A DNA stretch of 64,000 bases from Microbulbifer sp. SAOS-129_SWC. Lineage in GTDB: Bacteria > Pseudomonadota > Gammaproteobacteria > Pseudomonadales > Cellvibrionaceae. The translations under genes were made by a program, and so were the position numbers. Of the stretch, positions 9,468 through 19,733 are shown piece by piece. How positions within the stretch are numbered: position 1 is the first letter of the stretch; each line of letters begins with the position of its first letter. Location: positions 2,537,001 through 2,601,000 of the forward strand of contig NZ_CP155567.1 of the NCBI RefSeq assembly GCF_039696035.1, written 5' to 3'. The notes beneath the pieces were generated by a model that was not told the DNA's origin, made no database searches, and saw only the letters and a program-made list of their open reading frames with translations.

Positions 9468-11633
9468 ATGCGCAAATCCCTGATCGCTACCGCCATTGGC
9501 GTCAGCCTGGCCATTAGTGCCCACGCAAATGAAACACCGACCAGTCACCAGAATCCCGCCGCCAGCGCCAGCAAGATGATGGCCGCCAAAAGCGCTACCG
9601 CAGCCAACCCGCTGATGAAGCCGAGCCCGCTACAGGACGAAGCCCCGCAGTTCGACAAGATCAAGGTCGAAGACTACCGCCCCGCGTTTGCCGCCGGTTT
9701 CAAACAACACAACGCCGAAATCGCAGCAATTGCCAACAGCTCCCAGCCCGCCACTTTCGACAACACCATCGTGGCAATGGAAAAGAGCGGTGCACTGCTG
9801 ACCCGGGTTGCCCACGTCTTCTTCAACCTGGCCGGACTCAACTCCAACAAGCAATACCAGGCGATTGAAACGGAAATTGCTCCGAAGATTTCCCAGCACA
9901 ATGACAACATCTACCTGAACCCGAAGCTGTTCGCGCGCGTCGCCAAGATTTACCACAGCGACGATAAAATGAATGCCGTCGACAAGCGCCTGGTGAAGAA
10001 TTACTACGACCAGTTTGTCCGCGCCGGCGCCAAGCTGTCGGACCAGGACAAAGCCAAAGTTCGCAACATCAACAGCGAACTGGCAAAGCTGTCTACCGAG
10101 TTCTCGAAGAATATCCTCGAGTCATTCAAAAATGACACCATTCTGGTGACCGACAAGCAACAGCTCGACGGCCTGTCGGACTCCGAAATTGCCTCACTGG
10201 CAGCCGCGGCGAAAAAGGCCGGCAAGACCGGCTACATGATCACCCTGGTCAACACCACCCGCCAGCCGATCCTGGGCAGCCTGAAAAACCGCGCACTGCG
10301 CGAGAAAATCTGGAACACCTCCGCCAACCGCGCGCAGGAAACCAATGGCCCGCTGATCGTGCGCATGGCCGAACTGCGTGCCGACAAGGCGAAGCTGCTG
10401 GGCTACCCGAACTGGGCCGCCTACGTCACTGCCGACCAGATGGCCAAGACCCCGAAAGCCGTGTTCAAGATGCTGGACCAGCTGGCACCCAAGGCCGTGG
10501 CCAAGGCCAAGTCTGAAGCGGCAGATATCAAGGCAGAGATGGACCGCGAAGGCGCCGACATCAATAAACTGCAGCCGTGGGACTGGGCTTACTACGCCAA
10601 CAAGGTACGCGCAGCCAAGTACGACCTGGACGAGAGCGAGGTCAAGCCCTACTTCGAGTTCAACCGCGTGCTGAAAGATGGCCTGTTCTTCGCCATGAAC
10701 AAGCTGTACGGCATCACCGTCAAGCCGCGCAAGGATCTGCCGGTGTGGAATCCGAACGTGAAGGCGTTTGAGATCTTCGACAAAGACGGCAGCTCCATCG
10801 GCCTGTTCTACCTGGATCCGTACGCCCGCGAAGGCAAGAACGGCGGTGCCTGGATGGATGAGTGGGTCACCCAGAGCTTCCTGCTGAAGCACAAGCCGGT
10901 GGTGTACAACGCGCTCAACATTCCCAAGCCGGCGGCCGGCCAGCCGACGTTGATGACGTTCGACGAAGTCAGCACCATGTTCCACGAGTTCGGCCACGCC
11001 GTGCACGGCCTCTTCTCCCAGGTGAAATACCCGAGCCTCGCCGGCACTTCCACCGCGCGTGACTTCGTTGAGTTCCCGTCCCAGTTCAACGAGGACTGGA
11101 GCATCAACCCGATCGTGATCGCCAATTACGCCAAGAACTACAAAACCGGCAAGCCGATCCCGAAGGCGCTGCTGGACAAAGTGCTGAGAGCGCACAAGTT
11201 CAACCAGGGCTTCGACACCACCGAATACCTGGCAGCGGCATTGCTGGACATGGAGTGGCACAGCATTCCGGCCGGAGAGAAGATCACGGACTTCAACGCA
11301 TTTGAGCAGAAGGCCCTGGCCAAGCACGGTATCGACTACACGCCGGTTCCGCCGCGCTACAAGTCCGCTTACTTCAGCCACATCTTCTCTGGCGGTTACT
11401 CTTCCGGTTACTACGCTTACCTGTGGACCGAAGTGTTTGCTGCAGACGCCTTCGCCTATATGAAGGAGCACGGCGGCCTGACCCGTGAGAACGGCGACAA
11501 CTACCGCAACAACGTTCTGTCGCGCGGTAACAGCCGGGATCTGATGGAGGACTACGTCAAGTTCCGCGGCCAGGAGCCGAGCATCGATGCACTGCTGAAG
11601 CGTCGCGGCCTGGTGGACAAGCAGGGCCAATAA
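9468..11633 (+). CDS. dcp: Peptidyl-dipeptidase Dcp-like M3 metallopeptidase, exported
   Basis: This is a 721-residue zinc oligopeptidase of the M3 (thimet) family. The zinc site HEFGH is in FHEFGHAVHGLF (first His near residue 506), with the third ligand in the following FVEFPSQFNEDW stretch. The C-terminus has the usual YYAYLWTEVFAADAF block. An N-terminal signal peptide (MRKSLIATAIGVSLAISAHA) implies periplasmic action, where it would remove C-terminal dipeptides from short peptides. The ATG at 9468 is chosen for its GGAG site and signal peptide; the open frame extends far upstream through the hairpin leader without similarity. A strong terminator follows. Confidence 0.93.
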   Translation: MRKSLIATAIGVSLAISAHANETPTSHQNPAASASKMMAAKSATAANPLMKPSPLQDEAPQFDKIKVEDYRPAFAAGFKQHNAEIAAIANSSQPATFDNTIVAMEKSGALLTRVAHVFFNLAGLNSNKQYQAIETEIAPKISQHNDNIYLNPKLFARVAKIYHSDDKMNAVDKRLVKNYYDQFVRAGAKLSDQDKAKVRNINSELAKLSTEFSKNILESFKNDTILVTDKQQLDGLSDSEIASLAAAAKKAGKTGYMITLVNTTRQPILGSLKNRALREKIWNTSANRAQETNGPLIVRMAELRADKAKLLGYPNWAAYVTADQMAKTPKAVFKMLDQLAPKAVAKAKSEAADIKAEMDREGADINKLQPWDWAYYANKVRAAKYDLDESEVKPYFEFNRVLKDGLFFAMNKLYGITVKPRKDLPVWNPNVKAFEIFDKDGSSIGLFYLDPYAREGKNGGAWMDEWVTQSFLLKHKPVVYNALNIPKPAAGQPTLMTFDEVSTMFHEFGHAVHGLFSQVKYPSLAGTSTARDFVEFPSQFNEDWSINPIVIANYAKNYKTGKPIPKALLDKVLRAHKFNQGFDTTEYLAAALLDMEWHSIPAGEKITDFNAFEQKALAKHGIDYTPVPPRYKSAYFSHIFSGGYSSGYYAYLWTEVFAADAFAYMKEHGGLTRENGDNYRNNVLSRGNSRDLMEDYVKFRGQEPSIDALLKRRGLVDKQGQ

Positions 11634-11657
11634 AGCCGAGATAAGTCTCGCAACGCA

Positions 11658-11689
11658 AAAAAACCGGCCTCAATTGAGGCCGGTTTTTT
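11658..11689 (+). terminator. Rho-independent terminator after dcp
   Basis: AAACCGGCCTCAA and TTGAGGCCGGTTT form an uninterrupted palindrome at 11661-11686, followed by further T residues and preceded by an A run, so it can work on both strands. It lies 25 bp after the stop of the oligopeptidase gene. Confidence 0.9.
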
Positions 11690-12149
11690 AATGCCTGAAC
11701 GCTATTTCTCGCGTAAACTGAAACAGTTGAAGCATTTTGGTGCACCGTTACCACTTTGGTGCGCCGCCAACTCGATGCAATTTTTCCCCCTGCCAAAGAA
11801 ACTTCACGTAGATTTTCCCGCCAACAATGCGTGATCACTCACACAATTAATGCCGCAAATCCGACAATACTCGTCACCAGATGACAATAAAAACAAAATA
11901 ATTCGAGAAACGCTTACATTTTTGCACAGCAAAACTTTTGATATCGCGCAATGATGTTAAAAAAAGTAGAAACAGCCTGCCCCGCAAAAGAAAAAATATC
12001 TCCTTGACGATTTTTTTACTCAGGCGTAAACATTAGCGCGCCTCGTTGAGCACCAACGCTTTTTACGAGGAAGTGACCGACCGAAGTCTGATCGGCCCTT
12101 AAATCTGTATCTTGAAAATAAAAATCAATCTTGATTGAGGGTATTTTGA
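11690..12149. other. AT-rich intergenic region
   Basis: About 460 bp, noticeably AT-richer than its surroundings from about 11850 on. It probably contains the promoter of the following secreted protein. A short direct repeat, TTTGGTGC, occurs near 11737 and 11754. No coding frame, RNA gene or strong hairpin was recognised. Confidence 0.45.
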
Positions 12150-13091
12150 GTGAAGAATAAAACATCATTCGTAGCTGCACTCGCAGCAGGCCTAGCAATT
12201 GCTGCCACTAGCCAGGCAAGCGCCATCAAACCCGATCCCAATGCCGTATACCGCCCCACCGGTAAGGGATTTGGAGAGCTGGTATCGCCCAGCGATATCC
12301 ATTCGAACAAGGGCGCCAAGCCCGGTGGTGGCGGCCATGGCGGTAACAACGGTATTTTCTATAACGGCGGCCCGGTGATGCTGGGCACTACCAATGTCTA
12401 CTACATCTGGTACGGCGACTGGAGTGCGTATTCAAGCGCACAGACTATTCTTCCGGACCTGATCCCCGGTCTGTCCGGCTCCCCGATCTACAATATCAAT
12501 ACCAGCTATTACAACGGCTCCAACCAGCACGTGTCCAACAGCACGCAGCTCGTCGCCCAGGTATACGATAGTGGCTCTTACGGGACTTCCCTGACCGATG
12601 CCAACATCCAGAGCATTGTCACCAACGCGATCAACAATCTCGGCCTCGGCACCGACACCAACGGCGTTTACTTTGTACTGACCGCACCGGACGTGCAGGA
12701 GACCAGCGGTTTTGGTACCCAGTACTGCGGCTGGCACACCAAGGGCACCATCAACGGCCAGACCATCAAATACTCCTTCGTAGGCAACCCGGTAACCCAG
12801 GCGCCTACCGGCTGCGGTGTCAACAACCCGTCGCCCAATGGTGATGGTGGCGCCGACGCGATGGCCAGTGTCATCTATCACGAGCTGTCCGAGGCGGTGA
12901 CCGATCCGGAACTGAACGCCTGGTACGATCGCCGTGGCTACGAAAATGCTGACAAGTGTGCCTGGGATTTTGGCAGCACTTATACAACCGGTAACGGTGC
13001 CACTGCCAACGTATCGCTGGGCGGCCGCGACTGGTTGCTGCAGCGGAACTGGGTCAATGACAACGGTGGTTTATGCGCTCTGTCTTACTAA
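12150..13091 (+). CDS. EXORDIUM-like (phosphate-induced protein 1 family) secreted protein
   Basis: This is a 313-residue secreted protein: the signal peptide ends around ATSQASA and is followed by a glycine-rich linker (GAKPGGGGHGGNNG). From residue about 70 it matches the phosphate-induced protein 1/EXORDIUM family: GTTNVYYIWYGDW, then VYFVLTAPDVQE, CGWHT, YSFVGNP, and the segment ASVIYHELSEAVTDPELNAW. The family is best known from plants, where it affects growth; bacterial members are of unknown role. The HELSE segment resembles a metal-binding motif but catalysis is unproven. The start is GTG at 12150. The last 19 bp overlap the next gene in another frame, suggesting translational coupling. 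Confidence 0.85.
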   Translation: MKNKTSFVAALAAGLAIAATSQASAIKPDPNAVYRPTGKGFGELVSPSDIHSNKGAKPGGGGHGGNNGIFYNGGPVMLGTTNVYYIWYGDWSAYSSAQTILPDLIPGLSGSPIYNINTSYYNGSNQHVSNSTQLVAQVYDSGSYGTSLTDANIQSIVTNAINNLGLGTDTNGVYFVLTAPDVQETSGFGTQYCGWHTKGTINGQTIKYSFVGNPVTQAPTGCGVNNPSPNGDGGADAMASVIYHELSEAVTDPELNAWYDRRGYENADKCAWDFGSTYTTGNGATANVSLGGRDWLLQRNWVNDNGGLCALSY

Positions 13092-13519
13092 GGCGCATTT
13101 TTCTGATAGGAGTGACCAGCTTCGGCTGGCTCACTCCTGCGTTTGCGTCCGAGCCCCCGACCGGGGGCAAGGGCGTGAATGTGATGACGCGCTATATGAT
13201 GGTATTTGGGAAACTGGAAAACAAACTGCTTGCGGCGCAAGGCGCCGGCGACAAAGCCGCCGTCATCGCCCAGCTGAATCCCTTTTTCGAACTGAACACC
13301 TACGATCACAAACGCCTTACCCGCGATGCTTTCGCCGCACGGAAACCAAACTCTACGCAGCGGAAAATCAGCGGCCTTCGCGTCTACGAAGTTGGCGAAA
13401 ATGCCATCGCCAATTTTGTTCTGCAGTCGCCTGACGGAAAGGATCTTTCAATCGTTGATGTCTGGTCCAGGAAGGGGCAGGACTGGCAGTTGCGGCTTCG
13501 CTTCGAATCCAACTATTGA
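13073..13519 (+). CDS. Exported NTF2-like (DUF4440-type) protein
   Basis: A 148-residue protein beginning inside the end of the EXORDIUM-like gene. An N-terminal signal peptide runs to about AFASEPP. The rest has the helix-plus-curved-sheet pattern of SnoaL/DUF4440 proteins (an LENKLLAAQGAGDKAAV helix, then VYEVGENAIANFVLQ, and the closing SIVDVWSRKGQDWQLRLRFE). Fold assignment is from pattern only. The overlap implies co-expression with the preceding secreted protein. Confidence 0.65.
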   Translation: MRSVLLRRIFLIGVTSFGWLTPAFASEPPTGGKGVNVMTRYMMVFGKLENKLLAAQGAGDKAAVIAQLNPFFELNTYDHKRLTRDAFAARKPNSTQRKISGLRVYEVGENAIANFVLQSPDGKDLSIVDVWSRKGQDWQLRLRFESNY

Positions 13520-13913
13520 GATCAATGCCAATCCGCCAGTGGTAGCCTGCTGATAAAAATTTCGCAGGCTGCCAACCCCGGCGGAAAGTCCCACCACCGC
13601 CTGATACGCAGTCCCGCGGCCGCGCTTGCGGTCTTGGCTGCAGACGTTCCCGTTAACGGTAGCCAATTGATCCCCCTCCCTTCCTCCATCTGCCAGCACC
13701 AGGCAGATCCCCCCGCTGCCCTCGCACAGCGAGCCCTCCCCCGGGATGACTTTGTTCGCCGCCTGACCGCATACAACAGGTATCGGAAGCTTCGTGCAAA
13801 ATGTCGTCGTAATAAACGGCAAGTGCCAGTTCGTCACCTATCCTTTGCGGGCAGCTTTCAATGACACACACGACCCACCGCGCCCGCTCCAGATCCCTTC
13901 ATGAGGTAACTTT
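13520..13913. other. Intergenic region without a supported gene
   Basis: About 390 bp of GC-rich sequence. Overlapping frames on the minus strand (up to 129 codons) have no start signal or family match and mix arginine- and glycine-rich compositions typical of shadow frames. A GAGGTAACTTT ribosome-binding region lies at the right end before the sulfatase gene. Otherwise I see nothing defined. Confidence 0.4.
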
Positions 13914-16397
13914 GTGACTATTTCCATCACGCGTAAGCCATTTCGATTGCTGGCTGCAATAGTGATTCTGGCGCTGACTGCTGCCTGCGGTTGCTCCCGC
14001 GACGCCCCATCGAAAACTCAGGAGGCGGCAAAGGCACCCAATGAGACCGCGCCACCAAGCGACAGCGCAATGGAAGACGCATCTCCCGCGACCGCCGATA
14101 GCACCACCACCAACCGCGAGGACAACGGCAGCTGGCCCGATCGCGAACACCTGCCCATTCCGCTGTCGCCGTTCAAGGGCAAGATCGGCAAGACCTATAA
14201 GGATTCCACCGCTGACTGGCAGAAACATGCCGCCGCACCCGACGGCGCACCGAACGTGATCATCGTGTTACTCGACGACGTGGGGTTCGGTCAGGCCTCG
14301 ACTTTCGGCGGACTGATTTCCACACCGAAGCTCGACGAGCTGGCCAGCGAGGGACTTAAATACAACCGCTTTCACACCACCTCTATCTGTGGACCGACGC
14401 GCGCGGCGCTGCTCACCGGGCGCAATCACCATATGACCGGCAACGGCTTCCTGATGGAGTGGGCTACCGGCTTCCCCAGCTATTCGACGATGATGCCCCG
14501 CGACACTGCCACCATCGGCAGGATCCTGCAGGACAATGGCTACGCCACCTGGTGGTTCGGCAAGAATCACAACACCCCCGACTGGGAAACGACCGTGGCA
14601 GGCCCGTTCAATAACTGGCCCACCGGCCTCGGTTTCGATTACTTCTACGGTTTCAATGCCGGCGAAACCGATCAGTATTACCCGGTGCTGTTCGAGAATA
14701 CGACGCCGGTAGAGCCCGACAAGACGCCCGCCGAGGGCTACCACTTCATGACCGATATGACAGATCGCGCCATTGCGCGTATGAAGCTGTCCAAGTCGGT
14801 GGCGCCTGACAAACCCTTCTTCATGTACTTCGCTCCGGGCGCGACCCACGCACCGCACCAGGAGCCGGCGGAATGGCGCGACAAGTACAAGGGCAAGTTC
14901 GATATGGGCTGGGAGAAGTACCGCGAGGAGGTGCACAAACGCCAGCTCGATATGGGCATCATTCCGCCCGGCACCAAACTCACCCCGCGACCGGACTGGG
15001 TGCGGCCCTGGGACTCCCTGACGGATGTGCAGAAAAAGATTTACACCCGGCTGATGGAGAATTTCGCCGGCTACCTGTCATTTGCCGATCACGAAGTCGG
15101 GCGGCTGCTGGATGCGGTGAAGCAACTGCCGGATGCCGACAACACCATGGTGATCTATATCGTCGGCGATAACGGCGCCTCTGCCGAGGGTGGCCCCAAT
15201 GGCACCTTTAACGAAATCGCCTCGCTGAACGGTATCCAGACGCCACTCGAAGACCTGGTGCCGCTGCTCGACAAAGTCGGCCAGCCCGGCACGGAACCAC
15301 ACTATCCGCGCGGCTGGGCCTGGGCCGGCGATGCGCCCTTCCAGTGGGTCAAACAGGTGGCTTCGCACCTCGGCGGCACGCGCAACCCGATGGTGGTCAG
15401 CTGGCCGGCAAAAATTAAACACGACGACCAACCGCGGGATGCCTTCCTGCATGTGATCGATGTGGTGCCGACGATTCTCGAGGCCGCCCATATCCCGATG
15501 CCGGAAACCGTAGATGGTATCGAGCAGAAGCCGCTGGAGGGCAAATCCTTCCTGCCAAGCTTTGACAACCCGGAGTTCAAGGGGCGCTCCTCGCAGTATT
15601 TCGAAATTTTCACCAACCGCTCCATGTACAAGGACGGCTGGAAAGCCGACGCCCAGCACACGCTCCCGTGGCGGCAGGACCTGGCGCCGGGCAACTGGGA
15701 CAAGGACCGCTGGGAGCTGTACTACCTGCCGGATGATTTCTCCGAGGCCGTGGACCTGGCGGACAAGAAGCCGGAGAAGCTGGCTGAGATGAAGAAACTG
15801 TTCGACGAGGCCGCGCAGCAGTATCACGTCTATCCATTTGACGATCGCGGCTCAGCCCGCCTGGCGATTCCGAAGCCACTGCCACCCGGTGCCAAGCCAG
15901 ACGCCAAACTCTTCACTTACTTCGCCGGCGCCACGCGTATTCCCGAAACCGCGGCGCCGCCCATGAAGAATCGCTCCTGGACGGTTACCGCAAAGGTAAA
16001 AGCCGACGGCGCCAAAACAGACGGCGTAATCCTCGGCTTTGGCGGCTCCGCCGCGGGGCTCACTCTGTACCTAGACAAGGGCATCCCGGTATTCGTGTAC
16101 AACTACTTCAATAGCTACACCACCCTGAAAGGCAAGAGCGCGCTCAGTGGCGACGCGACCATTGCGGTGCAGTTTGAGTATCAGGGAGGTGACAAGACCG
16201 GCGGCCCGGCGCTGGTGACGCTGATGGTCAATGGTGAGCAGGTGGCGCAACAGAAGATGGATGCCACCGTGTCCGGGCGCTTCGGGGCGGATACCTTCGG
16301 TATTGGTGCAGACACCGGCCAACCGGTGACCCCGGAATACGAGCCGCCCTACCCGTTCAACGGGGCCATCGACAAGGTCACCGTCGAACTGCAATAG
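13914..16397 (+). CDS. Arylsulfatase, large lipoprotein form
   Basis: This is an 827-residue type I sulfatase. The N-terminus is a lipoprotein signal peptide (ALTAACGC), followed by a Ser/Thr/Ala-rich linker to about residue 75. The alkaline-phosphatase-like core starts at [14 protein letters not shown], whose aspartates bind calcium. The formylglycine motif CGPTR (Cys about 159) is in [29 protein letters not shown] and the C-terminal part of the core follow. Residues about 650-827 form a beta-rich extension ([12 protein letters not shown] to [10 protein letters not shown]) seen in large AtsA-like arylsulfatases. Start GTG at 13914 after GAGGTAAC. It should hydrolyse sulfate esters at the cell surface. 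Activation needs a formylglycine-generating enzyme, which is not in the window. Confidence 0.93.
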   Translation: MTISITRKPFRLLAAIVILALTAACGCSRDAPSKTQEAAKAPNETAPPSDSAMEDASPATADSTTTNREDNGSWPDREHLPIPLSPFKGKIGKTYKDSTADWQKHAAAPDGAPNVIIVLLDDVGFGQASTFGGLISTPKLDELASEGLKYNRFHTTSICGPTRAALLTGRNHHMTGNGFLMEWATGFPSYSTMMPRDTATIGRILQDNGYATWWFGKNHNTPDWETTVAGPFNNWPTGLGFDYFYGFNAGETDQYYPVLFENTTPVEPDKTPAEGYHFMTDMTDRAIARMKLSKSVAPDKPFFMYFAPGATHAPHQEPAEWRDKYKGKFDMGWEKYREEVHKRQLDMGIIPPGTKLTPRPDWVRPWDSLTDVQKKIYTRLMENFAGYLSFADHEVGRLLDAVKQLPDADNTMVIYIVGDNGASAEGGPNGTFNEIASLNGIQTPLEDLVPLLDKVGQPGTEPHYPRGWAWAGDAPFQWVKQVASHLGGTRNPMVVSWPAKIKHDDQPRDAFLHVIDVVPTILEAAHIPMPETVDGIEQKPLEGKSFLPSFDNPEFKGRSSQYFEIFTNRSMYKDGWKADAQHTLPWRQDLAPGNWDKDRWELYYLPDDFSEAVDLADKKPEKLAEMKKLFDEAAQQYHVYPFDDRGSARLAIPKPLPPGAKPDAKLFTYFAGATRIPETAAPPMKNRSWTVTAKVKADGAKTDGVILGFGGSAAGLTLYLDKGIPVFVYNYFNSYTTLKGKSALSGDATIAVQFEYQGGDKTGGPALVTLMVNGEQVAQQKMDATVSGRFGADTFGIGADTGQPVTPEYEPPYPFNGAIDKVTVELQ

Positions 16398-16428
16398 TCC
16401 GGCGCCAGCGAGGCCGCTGGCGCACGCG

Positions 16429-16459
16429 ACAGCCGCTGGAACAACATTCCAGCGGCTGT
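16429..16459. terminator. Hairpin between convergent sulfatase and malic enzyme genes
   Basis: ACAGCCGCTGGAA (16429-16441) and TTCCAGCGGCTGT (16447-16459) form a perfect 13-bp stem with a 5-nt loop. It lies between two convergent genes and can serve both. There is no T run on either side, so it is either a weak intrinsic terminator or an RNA-stabilising end structure. Confidence 0.55.
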
Positions 16460-16462
16460 GGA

Positions 16463-18157
16463 TCAGAAGGCGCGGCGGCGGTACTTGCGGTAGTTGGGCG
16501 CCCAGAAATTGCGCTCGATGGAGCGCTCCAGCTTCTCCTCGGCCACTACCGGGGCCACACCGTCCTCCTGCGCCTGGCGGCCTACCGCCAGGGCGATGGC
16601 CTTGCTGACCGCGCGAATCTGCTCCAGCGGTGGCAGCAGCGCGCCCTCCGCCTTGCCACCTTTAGCCGCCTGCACCACCGGCGCCTGCTCGGCCAGCGCA
16701 TTGGACGCGGCCATCAACATATTGTCCGTCACCCGCGACGCAGCGGCGGCGATCACGCCGAGGCCGATGCCGGGGAAGATGTACACATTGTTGCACTGGG
16801 CCACCGGGTAGCTCTTGCCCTCAAGCTCCACCGGCTCGAACGGGCTGCCGGTGGCGACCATGGCTTCACCGTGGGTCCAGGTGAGAATCTCCTCGGGCGT
16901 CGCCTCGGCGCGCGAGGTGGGGTTGGACAACGGCATCACCAGCGGTCGCTTGCAGCCGGCGTGCAGTGCCTCGATCACCGGCTGGGTAAACAGGCCGCCC
17001 TGCCCCGACACGCCGATCACGATCTGCGGTTTTACATTCTCTACCAGTTGCTGCAGATCCCAGTCGGTGACACCGTCGAATTTGCTCGGGTCCTGCGCCA
17101 GTTTCTCCTGGAAGTCGTGCAGGCCTTTCATATCGTTGGTGAGCAGGCCGTAGCGGTCGAACATGAACAGGCGCTCGCGCGCCTCCGCGTCACTCAGCCC
17201 CTCGCCCACCAGCGCCTTGACGATCTGCTCGGCGATACCGCAGCCGGCAGAACCGGCGCCGACCACCAGCACGCGCTGCTGCTGCAGGCTTTCGCCCTTG
17301 GCCTTGCAGGCGGCCAGAATGGTGCCCAGTGCCACCGCGGCGGTGCCCTGGATATCGTCGTTGAAGCAGCAGATCTCGTCGCGATAGCGCTGCAGCAGCG
17401 GCATCGCATTGGTCTGGGCGAAGTCCTCGAACTGCACCAGCACCTTGGGCCAGCGGCGCTTTACCGCGGCGATGAACTCGGCCACGAACTCGTCGTACTC
17501 CTCCTGCGAGATGCGCTCGTGGCGCCAGCCCATGTACATGGGATCGTTGAGCAGGTTGCGGTTGTTGGTGCCCACGTCCAGCGTCACCGGCAGTGTGTAG
17601 GCCGGGCTGATACCGCCGCAGGCGGTATACAGGGACAGCTTGCCGATCGGGATACCCATACCGCCGATACCCTGATCGCCGAGGCCGAGGATACGCTCGC
17701 CGTCGGTCACCACGATCACCTTGACGTTTTCCTTGGTGGCGCTGCGCAGGATGTCATCCATATGCGCGCGATCCGGGTAGGAGATAAACAGGCCGCGGTG
17801 ATTGCGGTAGATATTGGAAAACTCCTCACAGGCGGCGCCGACCGTCGGGGTATAGATGATCGGCAGCATCTCCTCGATATGTTCCTGCACCAGGTTGAAG
17901 AACAGCGTCTCGTTGTCGTCCTGGATGGCGCGCAGGTAGATGTGGCGATCCAGGTCCGTCTTGCACTGCAGGTACTGGTGGTAGGCGCGGCGGCGCTGCT
18001 CCTGAATGCTTTCCACATTGTTCGGCAGCAGGCCGATCAGGTTGAACTCGATGCGCTCCTTGAGACTGAAGGCGCTGCCCTTGTTGAGCAGCGGGATTTC
18101 CAGCAGCGACGGTCCGGCGTGGGGGGTATACAGGGGGCGTTTTTCTTTGTTGCTCAT
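16463..18157 (-). CDS. maeA: NAD-dependent malic enzyme
   Basis: This is a 564-residue malic enzyme of the large (SfcA/MaeA) type, decarboxylating L-malate to pyruvate with NAD+ (or NADP+). The N-terminal malic domain has [17 protein letters not shown] and [21 protein letters not shown]. The metal-binding region is [18 protein letters not shown] with [12 protein letters not shown], and the Rossmann domain has [17 protein letters not shown]. Length and motif order match the E. coli family. It is transcribed on its own strand between plus-strand sulfatase genes and has no obvious functional link to them. A GC-rich inverted repeat (18176-18199) lies just upstream of the start. Confidence 0.95.
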   Translation of the reverse strand: MSNKEKRPLYTPHAGPSLLEIPLLNKGSAFSLKERIEFNLIGLLPNNVESIQEQRRRAYHQYLQCKTDLDRHIYLRAIQDDNETLFFNLVQEHIEEMLPIIYTPTVGAACEEFSNIYRNHRGLFISYPDRAHMDDILRSATKENVKVIVVTDGERILGLGDQGIGGMGIPIGKLSLYTACGGISPAYTLPVTLDVGTNNRNLLNDPMYMGWRHERISQEEYDEFVAEFIAAVKRRWPKVLVQFEDFAQTNAMPLLQRYRDEICCFNDDIQGTAAVALGTILAACKAKGESLQQQRVLVVGAGSAGCGIAEQIVKALVGEGLSDAEARERLFMFDRYGLLTNDMKGLHDFQEKLAQDPSKFDGVTDWDLQQLVENVKPQIVIGVSGQGGLFTQPVIEALHAGCKRPLVMPLSNPTSRAEATPEEILTWTHGEAMVATGSPFEPVELEGKSYPVAQCNNVYIFPGIGLGVIAAAASRVTDNMLMAASNALAEQAPVVQAAKGGKAEGALLPPLEQIRAVSKAIALAVGRQAQEDGVAPVVAEEKLERSIERNFWAPNYRKYRRRAF

Positions 18158-18364
18158 GTCTCTACTTACTTCTGACCGCGGCGGCGGACACCGCCGCGGG
18201 AGGGAATACCGGTACGGGGAGGGGGCAAGGTGACCAAAAGTGCAAGTATGGTCTCAACCCTGCCGGCGGCCTGAGCCCGATGATGGCCGGAAGCCTAACC
18301 ATGGCCCGCGAAGATAACAAGTACCGCCGGCCATGCCGAGTCGGGGGAGCAGCCGATTGACGCC

Positions 18365-19480
18365 TCAACTGGCCGAAAGGCCCTCGGGATCGTCCAGTCT
18401 GGACGGCGGCGCCAGCCCCTCCACTTCCACCGTCAGGTGGAATACCTGCGGGCAGCGCGCCTTCAGCTGCGCTTCCAGTTCATCGATCACCCGCTCGGTC
18501 TGCTCCAGTGTCGCCTGGATAGTCGCGCGTGTCTCGGCATACTCGCGCACCGCCTCAGTGCGCCGGTGCTCCGGCACCCGCTCCAGCAAGGCCTGCTGGT
18601 GGGCGATGATACGCTGGCGGATATCGGCCACCAGCACCTCCTCGCGCAACTCGATTTCCGCCACCACCACCGTGTGCGTATCGTCGACAATGATCGAGCG
18701 CAGGTCGTGAAAGCGCTCGATCTCGCGGTGCTCGCGCACTATCTGCTCGAAGGCGCGCTCCGCCTCGTGATCGCGGATGCTGGTGAGGAAGCGCATATTG
18801 ACGATGCCGAGGAAAATCGCGGTGATACCCAGCATCAGCGCAATCAGCACCGAGAAGCCGATATCCCACACCGGGTTCCCGGTCAGTTGCGACAGGCCGA
18901 TACCCGTTGCCGCGAGCAATACACCGGTAACGGCGATGGTATCTTCCAGCAGCACCGCCAGCAGCGTCGGGTCGTCCGCCGCTACCAGATAGTGCAGCAG
19001 GTTCTGCGCACCGTCCGCGCGCATGCGCGACAGAAACTCCCGCGACGCCATCACCAGCACATAGCCCTCCAGCAGGAAGGCGATGAGCAGGACAATTGCG
19101 GATACCCACAGTGGCGAAAAGGACAGCCCCAGAACCGAGATGGACTCCGGCACGGCCACCGAAGCCAGGTTGTGATAGGCGTGCCAGGCGTGGGCCAGAC
19201 CCAGCCCGCAACCCACCGAAAACAGGCCGATGGCGCTCCACAGATTCCACAGATATTTCTTCTGCCCGTGACCGAAGGCGTATTCCGTATCCGCCGGCTG
19301 TCCGCCGCGGGAAAGCCCCAGCAGCAGGAATAGCTGGTTGAGGGTATCCATCAGGCTGTGCACGGCTTCATTCATCATCGCCGCCGAGTGGGTCACCGCG
19401 GCGGCGAGAAATTTCAGGCAGGTAATGATGGCATTGACACAGATCGCGTAGAGAACGGCTTTTTTTGAACCTTGTGCCAT
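18365..19480 (-). CDS. Cation diffusion facilitator family transporter
   Basis: This is a 371-residue inner-membrane cation:proton antiporter of the CDF family. Helix II carries the zinc-site pattern HSLMD (residues about 41-45), helix V the FSVLIALMLG region, and the cytoplasmic end has the usual histidine-containing domain (RFHDLRSIIVDDTHTVVVAEIE). A further C-terminal helical tail (about 300-371) is longer than in minimal members. The AFGHGQKKYLWNL loop is typical of the family branch near FieF and the SLC30A9-like proteins. The likely substrate is Zn2+, Fe2+ or another divalent metal. It is divergent from the DUF1254 gene. Confidence 0.88.
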   Translation of the reverse strand: MAQGSKKAVLYAICVNAIITCLKFLAAAVTHSAAMMNEAVHSLMDTLNQLFLLLGLSRGGQPADTEYAFGHGQKKYLWNLWSAIGLFSVGCGLGLAHAWHAYHNLASVAVPESISVLGLSFSPLWVSAIVLLIAFLLEGYVLVMASREFLSRMRADGAQNLLHYLVAADDPTLLAVLLEDTIAVTGVLLAATGIGLSQLTGNPVWDIGFSVLIALMLGITAIFLGIVNMRFLTSIRDHEAERAFEQIVREHREIERFHDLRSIIVDDTHTVVVAEIELREEVLVADIRQRIIAHQQALLERVPEHRRTEAVREYAETRATIQATLEQTERVIDELEAQLKARCPQVFHLTVEVEGLAPPSRLDDPEGLSAS

Positions 19481-19733
19481 AGGCGGTACCGACTTTCCTT
19501 TTCTTTTTCGAAGTGCAGTGATCTAGCGGGTAACTCTAACGTGTCGCGGCTATAAGCGACAGAGGCACAGCGTATCACCCCCGCCGAGGCGCGGCCCCGT
19601 ACTCCGGCACGACAAGCAGTGCCACACACCAGAGACCGCAAGCGCCAGTTTGCTGCGCAATCCACTATCGTCGCGCCAGCGACAATAGCCACAAGCGCTT
19701 TCAACCTATGCTTTCAGCCAGGGAATCCGCAAC

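Noticed and set aside
10194..11630. 478-codon minus-strand frame opposite the M3 peptidase
   Set aside because: The plus-strand peptidase carries HEFGH and full-length family features; the antisense frame has only shadow composition.
13448..13837. 129-codon minus-strand frame in the gap before the first sulfatase
   Set aside because: No ribosome binding site, part of it overlaps the preceding gene, and I could not connect it to any protein family.
16871..18175. 434-codon plus-strand frame opposite the malic enzyme
   Set aside because: The malic enzyme on the minus strand is certain; the overlapping frame has no family pattern.
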